A stretch of DNA of 64,000 nucleotides from Microbacterium luteum (GTDB taxonomy: Bacteria > Actinomycetota > Actinomycetes > Actinomycetales > Microbacteriaceae), in NCBI RefSeq assembly GCF_015277875.1, contig NZ_CP063814.1, positions 2,790,001 through 2,854,000 on the forward strand, written 5' to 3'. Position 1 is the stretch's first letter. Every line of letters starts with the position of its first letter. The translations under genes were made by a program, and so were the position numbers. The notes under the pieces were generated by a model, which had not been told where the DNA came from, ran no database searches, and saw only the letters and a list, made by a program, of their open reading frames with translations. Below, in pieces: positions 58,965 to 64,000 of this stretch.

Positions 58965-59663
58965 ATGTCACGACGACGGCGAAGGCTGTTCGGCCTTCCC
59001 GCGATCGTCGTCGGCGGCGCCCTCATGCTCCCCGGATGCTGGTCGCTCGCCGACGGCGCCACCGAGTACGACGCGACGGCGGGTATCGACATCGACGGCG
59101 AGATCGATGCGACCGTCGAGGGCGTGGCAGAGGACCGTCCGCCCGCCGCCGATCCGGCCCCGACCGATCCCACGCCGCCTCCCGCTCCCGATCCCCTGCC
59201 CCCGGAGCGTTCGGACACGGCGCCCATCGGCGAACGAGAAGCCGATTCGCGCGATTCCGTGGCGACTCCGGATCCTCCGACTCCGACGTCGCCGCGTCCG
59301 GCTTCTCCGCCGCCGGCTGCGCCGGCGACGGCCGATCCGTCACCCGCACCTCCACCCGCCGAGGAGGAGGCAGACGAGGAAGCCCCTCCGGAAGAGGACG
59401 AAGCCGTTCAGGAAGAGGAGGAGCCCGCGGACAACGAGGCAGACGCGGGCAGCGACGGCGACAGCGACCCGGGGGATGAGCTCGCCGCTGAGGAGCCGGA
59501 GTCGAGCGACGATGCCCCGGTGGAGGTCCCGTCGACCGAGGCGGATGCGGACGCGCCGAGCGGCGCCGACGCTCCGCCGAGCGGCGTCGAGGACGAACCG
59601 GGATCGGTCGAGAAGGACCCATGCGAGCCTGCGGGTCATCTCCTCGACGCCGTGACGGCCTGA
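58965..59663 (+). CDS. Putative lipoprotein with long Pro/Glu/Asp-rich tail
   Basis: 232 residues from ATG 58965 (GTGs at 58959 and 58953 also in frame). Signal peptide 'RRRRRLFGLPAIVVGGALM' ends in lipobox 'LPGC' with Cys25. The mature chain is almost wholly low complexity: Pro-Ala-Asp repeats (residues 60-125), then Glu-rich (130-170), then Asp/Glu/Ser. Only a short 'PCEPAGHLLDAV' end looks ordered. Probably a surface-anchored disordered spacer. A terminator follows. Confidence 0.6.
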   Translation: MSRRRRRLFGLPAIVVGGALMLPGCWSLADGATEYDATAGIDIDGEIDATVEGVAEDRPPAADPAPTDPTPPPAPDPLPPERSDTAPIGEREADSRDSVATPDPPTPTSPRPASPPPAAPATADPSPAPPPAEEEADEEAPPEEDEAVQEEEEPADNEADAGSDGDSDPGDELAAEEPESSDDAPVEVPSTEADADAPSGADAPPSGVEDEPGSVEKDPCEPAGHLLDAVTA

Positions 59664-59674
59664 CCCAAACGGAC

Positions 59675-59707
59675 AGCGACCCCGGCACTGGGGTCGCCGG
59701 GGTCGCT
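59675..59707 (+). terminator. Terminator hairpin after lipoprotein gene
   Basis: AGCGACCCCGGC (59675-59686) pairs perfectly with GCCGGGGTCGCT (59696-59707), 9 nt loop, followed by CTTCCGCTTTC. Confidence 0.75.
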
Positions 59708-59948
59708 CTTCCGCTTTCGAATGGAGCGGTCGGATACCCGAAGTCCGCCGGTCCGCATCAGCGGGGAGATGCTTCGTCGACGACGATACGTCGCAAGGCG
59801 CGGATGCGTCTGTCATCCGTTCGGGGGACAAGACCGAGCGATCCGCGTGATCATGCGGTTCGCGCGACCGCCGATGAGAGGATTCTCACCCCTCCGCGAC
59901 CGCAGGGCCCGCTGGTGCGACGCGATCGAACACGACGCACCGCCGTGC

Positions 59949-59954
59949 TACCGT
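59949..59954 (+). promoter_or_regulatory. -10 box of a leaderless promoter (membrane protein)
   Basis: TACCGT ends 7 nt before ATG 59962. The rest of the gap from 59708 shows nothing recognisable. Confidence 0.5.
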
Positions 59955-59961
59955 GCGGCGC

Positions 59962-60807
59962 ATGGGGAGTCGGCGCACGGTCTCGATCGTCGCGCGCAGA
60001 ACGTCCGTCCTGGCCGCCGCCGCGCCCACCGCCACCTCGTCGCAGCGCACCTACCGCTACCTCCGCATCGGCACCGCCGCGACCGTCGTCGCGATCTTCA
60101 CGGCCGTCGCCTCGGCGAGCACCACGGTGGGCGTTCTGCCTTCCGTGAGCGCGTACTACTACTCCCCCGCTCGCGACGTGTTCGTCGGTGCCCTGATCGC
60201 AGCCTCCCTCGCGCTGTTCGCCCTGTCGGGGCGCGGTCCGTCCCGGGCGCTCCTCGACGCAGCGGCGCTGTTCGCCCCGCTCATCGCGCTCGTGCCGACG
60301 ACCCCGCCGGCGTCGGGCACCGCGCTCGAGACCGGCACGTCCGTCGCGACCTACGTCGTCATCGGTGCGATGGCCGTGGCCATCGCCATCGTCCTCACCG
60401 CGGCGAGGAGCACCGACCGGATCGGCGCAGGGATCAGCATCGGCGCCGCCGCGGCCGTGCTCACCGCGGTCGCGGCGACGGCGTGGACGGAGCCTGAAGC
60501 GTTCGCCCGCTGGGCGCATCCTATCGGGACGCTGGTCTTCTTCGCACTGATCGCCGCCGTCGCCGTGCTCGCGGCGACCACGCGCGCCGACCCCGTCGCC
60601 CCGTGGATGCGCGCCGGCTACATCGCCATCGCGGCGCTCCTGGTGGTGACCGGCATCGCCTACGGAGTGATCACCGCGACCGGGTACGACGCCGGCCTGC
60701 CTCCGGTGCTCGTGTGCGAGGTCGCCGCCCTCACGCTCTTCCTCGCCTTCTGGGTGCTTCAGACGGTGCAGTGGTGGAACGATCCCGATCCGGCGATCCG
60801 AGCGTGA
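59962..60807 (+). CDS. Multi-span membrane protein (DUF998-like)
   Basis: 281 residues from ATG 59962; GTG 59953 is in frame but lies inside the presumed -10 region. About seven membrane segments; an extracytoplasmic loop 'SVSAYYYSPARDVFVGALI' early in the chain is reminiscent of DUF998-type proteins. No catalytic motif. Precedes a two-component system by 150 nt but probably has its own promoter. Function unknown. Confidence 0.65.
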   Translation: MGSRRTVSIVARRTSVLAAAAPTATSSQRTYRYLRIGTAATVVAIFTAVASASTTVGVLPSVSAYYYSPARDVFVGALIAASLALFALSGRGPSRALLDAAALFAPLIALVPTTPPASGTALETGTSVATYVVIGAMAVAIAIVLTAARSTDRIGAGISIGAAAAVLTAVAATAWTEPEAFARWAHPIGTLVFFALIAAVAVLAATTRADPVAPWMRAGYIAIAALLVVTGIAYGVITATGYDAGLPPVLVCEVAALTLFLAFWVLQTVQWWNDPDPAIRA

Positions 60808-60957
60808 TCGCGCGGCAGGCGGCGATCGAGCCCGCACACGACACGGTCGGAAGTGAGTACCGCAAGATGAGCGCAAGGAATGTGAGACAATTCAGCCACG
60901 CCGCGGATGGGGATGCGGCCAGGTTCGGATCGTGAGTTCCAGCGGGGGAGGCGAGAG

Positions 60958-61725
60958 ATGACGACAGCCGACCGCCGTACCGCGGTGATCATCGAGGACG
61001 ACCCCGACATGCGCGCCGTGATCGCGGAGGTGTTCGTGGGCGCCGGCTTCGAGGCGGTGCCCGTCGCCGACGGCGAGGAGGGCGTACGCGCCGTCGTCGA
61101 ACGCGACCCCGATGCCATCACCATCGACATCTCCATCCCCGGGATCGACGGCTTCGAAGCCGCGCGCCGCATCCGTGCGGCGTCCGACGCCTACATGTTC
61201 ATCATCTCCGGGCGCGCCGACGAGGTCGACGCCGTTCTCGGCCTGAGCGCCGGCGCCGACGACTACATCGCCAAGCCGTTCCGTCCCCGCGAACTGCGCG
61301 CCCGCATCGATGCCCTCGCCCGCCGCCTCGAGCGGCAGGAGAAGGCGGCGCCGAACGCTGTGGCCGCACCGGTCGAGCTGCTCGCGCACCGCGACGTCAC
61401 CCTCGATGCCGACAGCCGGATGGTCTCCCTCGGCACCGACGACCCGGGCCTGACCCGCAGCGAGTTCGACCTGCTGGCGGCTCTGCTGCGCACGCGGCGC
61501 CGCGTGCGCAGCAAGGCCGAACTGGCTCGCATGCTGCGCGGCGACCCCACCGAGGACACCTACGTCAGCGACGCCGACGAGCGCGCCGTCGAAGCGCACA
61601 TCACCAACCTGCGCCGCAAGCTCGGCGACAGCTCGGCCGCACCGCGCTACATCGAGACGGTGCGAGGCGTGGGCTATCGCCTCACCGAAGCCGACGGCGA
61701 CGCCTCCGCGGCGGCAGCCGGGTAG
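60958..61725 (+). CDS. OmpR-family response regulator
   Basis: 255 residues, ATG with GGGGGAGG upstream. Receiver domain 1-125 with acidic pair D14/D15, phosphoacceptor D57 in 'AITIDISIPG' and Lys in 'DDYIAKPFRPREL'. Winged-helix output domain 150-245: 'LTRSEFDLLAALLRTRRRV', 'VEAHITNLRRKLGD', 'ETVRGVGYRL'. It lies 5 nt before its kinase gene. The output domain is well conserved, so it should bind DNA directly. Confidence 0.93.
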   Translation: MTTADRRTAVIIEDDPDMRAVIAEVFVGAGFEAVPVADGEEGVRAVVERDPDAITIDISIPGIDGFEAARRIRAASDAYMFIISGRADEVDAVLGLSAGADDYIAKPFRPRELRARIDALARRLERQEKAAPNAVAAPVELLAHRDVTLDADSRMVSLGTDDPGLTRSEFDLLAALLRTRRRVRSKAELARMLRGDPTEDTYVSDADERAVEAHITNLRRKLGDSSAAPRYIETVRGVGYRLTEADGDASAAAAG

Positions 61726-61730
61726 GCGGC

Positions 61731-63374
61731 ATGCGGGGGCCCGGCGACACGTCCGCTGCCGCGCGCACGACCCCCGCCGGGTCGAAGCGCGCCGTCAGCA
61801 CGCGCACACGGTCGATCTGGCTGTGGCAGCTCGTGCTGGCCGCGGCGGTCGTGGTGATCATGCTGGTGATCACGACGCTCGACCGCGACCGGCTCACCGA
61901 GCCGCCCCTCATCGTCGGCGCGACGATGCTGATCCTCATCAGCGCCGCGGTGATGTTCATCCCGTGGGATCGCGTCTCGCGCGACGCGGTGGTGGCCGTG
62001 CCATTGGTGGACACCTTCGCCGTCGGGGTGATGTCGCAGGGCGGTGAGCTGCGGCTGGAGTTCCTCTGGTGCTTCCCGGTGGCGTGGATCGCCACGCACT
62101 TCCCGGCGAGGTGGCTCGGGGCCGCCTTCGCGCTCATCTCCGCCGTCATCCTCTTCGAGGCGGTCGGGGCGGGAGCGACCTCGAGCATCACCCTGCGGTT
62201 CGCGATCGTCGTGCTGTGTCTGGCGTTCCTCGGGGTGCTCTTCCGCCAGATGTCGCGCCGCACGACGGCCATGAAGTCCCTCCTGCGCAGCCAGGCCGAC
62301 AGGACCCAGCGCACCCTCGCCCGCGTGTCGGCGCAGCAGGAGCGCGCCACCCAGATGTTCGACGGCGTGCCGATCGCCATCGCGCGGGTGACCCCCAACG
62401 GCGACCTCGTCTCGCCCAACGCCGCCTACCTCACCCTCTACGGCATCGACCCCGACGATCCGACGCAGCCCCCTCGCACGGTCGACTACGAGTCGCAGCG
62501 CGGTCGGGCGCTCTCCGCCGACGAGCGGCCCGTGCATCGCGCTGCCCGCGGCGAGCATCTCGACGGCGAGCGCGGCTGGGTGTTCGACACCACGGGGCAG
62601 TGGCGTGCGGTGTCCGTCTCGACGCGGCCGCTGCCTCCGGTGGGCGATGAGAGCCCCAGCACGCTGCTCATGGTCCAGGACGTCACCGAGCTCACCCAGG
62701 AGCGGCGCGGACGCGAGAACCTGGCCGCGGTGGTCTCCCACGAGCTGCGCACCCCCATCACCGTCATGCTCGGCAATGTCGACCTCATGCGCGACGACGA
62801 CAACCTCACCCCCGAGCAGACCGGACGCCTCGACACGATCGACCGGGCTGCCGAGCGGATGCTCGCCCTCATCTCGAGCATCCTCACCACCGATCGCGAC
62901 ACGTCGGTGCCGCACGAGCCGGTCTCCCTCGTGTCGCTGCTGCGCGAGTCCGTCACGTCGTTCTCGGCCGCCGCGCGCACCCGCGACCAGTCGCTCACCC
63001 TCGACATCGCCGGCACCTTCCGCCTGGCCGGCGACGCCTTCCGCCTGCGTCAGCTCATCGACAACATCCTCAGCAACGCCGTGAAGTACACGCCGAACGG
63101 CGGCACCATCCGCGTCGCCGCCCGTACGCACGACCAGCAGATCGAGGTGTCGATCAGCGACAGCGGCCTCGGCATCGCCGAGGAGGACATCCCGCACCTG
63201 TTCGACGACTACTTCCGCGCCCAGGAGGCCGTGGGCAGCGGCCTCCCCGGCTCGGGACTCGGCATGGGGATCGCCAAGGCCATCGCCGAGGCCCACGGCG
63301 GCACCATCCGCGTCGAGAGCACCGTCGGACGCGGCACCACCGTCACCATCACCCTCCCGGAGGACACCGCGTGA
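61731..63374 (+). CDS. Sensor histidine kinase with PAS domain
   Basis: 547 residues. About five membrane segments in residues 20-165, a coiled linker, a PAS-like domain 200-315 ('FDGVPIAIARVTPNGDLV', 'AAYLTLYGIDPDDP'), HisKA 'VVSHELRTPITVMLGNVD' near 340 with the phospho-His, and HATPase with 'NILSNAVKYTPNGG', 'ISDSGLGIAEED' and 'GSGLGMGIAKAIAEAHGG'. Cognate partner of the OmpR-type regulator just upstream. Overlaps the next gene by GTGA. Confidence 0.92.
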   Translation: MRGPGDTSAAARTTPAGSKRAVSTRTRSIWLWQLVLAAAVVVIMLVITTLDRDRLTEPPLIVGATMLILISAAVMFIPWDRVSRDAVVAVPLVDTFAVGVMSQGGELRLEFLWCFPVAWIATHFPARWLGAAFALISAVILFEAVGAGATSSITLRFAIVVLCLAFLGVLFRQMSRRTTAMKSLLRSQADRTQRTLARVSAQQERATQMFDGVPIAIARVTPNGDLVSPNAAYLTLYGIDPDDPTQPPRTVDYESQRGRALSADERPVHRAARGEHLDGERGWVFDTTGQWRAVSVSTRPLPPVGDESPSTLLMVQDVTELTQERRGRENLAAVVSHELRTPITVMLGNVDLMRDDDNLTPEQTGRLDTIDRAAERMLALISSILTTDRDTSVPHEPVSLVSLLRESVTSFSAAARTRDQSLTLDIAGTFRLAGDAFRLRQLIDNILSNAVKYTPNGGTIRVAARTHDQQIEVSISDSGLGIAEEDIPHLFDDYFRAQEAVGSGLPGSGLGMGIAKAIAEAHGGTIRVESTVGRGTTVTITLPEDTA

Positions 63375-64000
63375 ACTCTGCCGTCGCCCTGAACCTCGGA
63401 ATCAGTCAAGCCACCGTCGCGACCCTCGCGACGGCCCTGATGATCGGTCTGGGATTCCTGCGCCGACCCTCGGCGGCCACCGCGCTGTGGTCGATGGCGT
63501 TCGTGCTCGCGATGATCACCTCCTATGCCTCGATCAGCGCCGAGGCGGCGACGCAGGAGTCCGCCCGCGTGGCCGCACTCGGTTTCATGCTGGGCGCGCC
63601 GGCGTTCATCTGGAGCGGCCTGCGCGCCGCCCGGGGCGCGGCGTCCTTCGCCTGGATCGCGCCGCTGCAGGCTCTGGTGTCAGCCAGCGTGCTCGTGGTG
63701 CTCGCCGGCACGCCCGGGTACAGCACCGGGTTCGCGCTGCTCTACTTCGCGTCGTCGCTCGTGGCGGGGCTGACCGCGTGGGAGCTCTTCCGACGCCCCG
63801 ACCGCGGCGGAGGGATGCTCCTGCCGCTCACCCTCGTCTCGGGCGTGTACACGCTGCTCGGAGCGCTCGTCGCGGTCGTCACGATCGCGACCGATCCGGC
63901 CGGCGGCGGCGACCTCGTACTGGTCCGCACGATCAACGCGGTCGCGATGATCGTCTACATGATCTGCGCACTGGTGTCGCTGCTCTTCCTGTCCGAGAAC
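63371..64000 (+). CDS. Multi-span membrane protein, partial (possible sensor of a signalling protein)
   Basis: GTG 63371 overlaps the kinase stop; 210 residues are visible before the window ends. About seven alternating hydrophobic segments with short loops ('FLRRPSAATALWSMAF', 'ELFRRPDRGGGMLLP') and no catalytic motif yet. Co-translation with the kinase suggests a linked signalling role. The layout fits membrane sensor halves of GGDEF proteins, but the C-terminal part is outside the window, so this is only a guess. Confidence 0.6.
   Translation, partial: MNSAVALNLGISQATVATLATALMIGLGFLRRPSAATALWSMAFVLAMITSYASISAEAATQESARVAALGFMLGAPAFIWSGLRAARGAASFAWIAPLQALVSASVLVVLAGTPGYSTGFALLYFASSLVAGLTAWELFRRPDRGGGMLLPLTLVSGVYTLLGALVAVVTIATDPAGGGDLVLVRTINAVAMIVYMICALVSLLFLSEN

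Noticed and set aside
1-64000. tRNA or rRNA genes
   Set aside because: No cloverleaf with conserved GGTTCGAATCC-type arm or rRNA core sequence was noticed on either strand by eye; a tRNAscan run would be decisive.

Overview
The window is high-GC actinobacterial DNA, most likely from Microbacterium or a close relative in the Microbacteriaceae. The evidence is strong G/C bias at third codon positions, frequent GTG starts, many genes whose TANNNT -10 box lies only 6-8 nt before the start codon (leaderless transcription), a DUF7882 protein typical of this family, a MmyB/SDR pair, and sugar ABC importers without their own ATPase. No rRNA, tRNA or CRISPR array was seen.

Layout. (1) 1-14.4 kb: a surface-polysaccharide/glycolipid locus. 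An O-antigen-ligase-like polymerase and a chain-length protein read leftward. Rightward runs a tightly coupled operon of glycosyltransferases, a hexapeptide acyltransferase, two tandem fatty-acyl-AMP-ligase-like enzymes, a free-standing acyl carrier protein, its phosphopantetheinyl transferase, an HHxxxDG acyltransferase, another glycosyltransferase and a nucleotidyltransferase. A convergent HPr-kinase-like/PqqD fusion closes the locus. (2) 14.7-24.9 kb: housekeeping and regulatory genes (hydrolases, LuxR, VanZ, SGNH esterase with TetR, aldose epimerase, DUF805, XRE-cupin) with one IS110-family insertion sequence. (3) 25-30.4 kb: an oxidoreductase-methyltransferase fusion, a nucleotide-sugar dehydrogenase and a DivIVA-like coiled-coil protein. 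(4) 30.5-36.9 kb: a sugar ABC importer, GH3 glycosidase and LacI repressor, with two near-identical operators in the promoter. (5) 37-40.7 kb: SDR/MmyB pair and glucose-6-phosphate isomerase. (6) 40.7-48 kb: a flavin-monooxygenase island with a riboflavin kinase carrying a C-terminal extension, three flavin reductases, two LLM monooxygenases, an adenosine-deaminase-family enzyme and a TetR regulator with two matching operators. (7) 48.2-54.8 kb: two facing truncated genes, a hydrolase, a repeat-rich 1.5 kb gap, DUF4956/VTC polyphosphate-type genes, a racemase and a short LacI. (8) 54.8-64 kb: two-component systems, universal stress protein, small proteins and a partial membrane protein.

Several layers of non-coding structure stand out. 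Six 85-86 bp inverted-repeat elements (family A) and six 63-73 bp elements (family B) lie in intergenic gaps. A two-hairpin leader motif occurs twice, mirrored, upstream of the divergent flavin operons. The IS110 element has a non-coding left end that could encode a bridge RNA.

The best candidates for undescribed biology are the acyl-ligase/ACP/acyltransferase cassette inside the polysaccharide operon, and the flavin island combining a RibR-like kinase with paired structured leaders.
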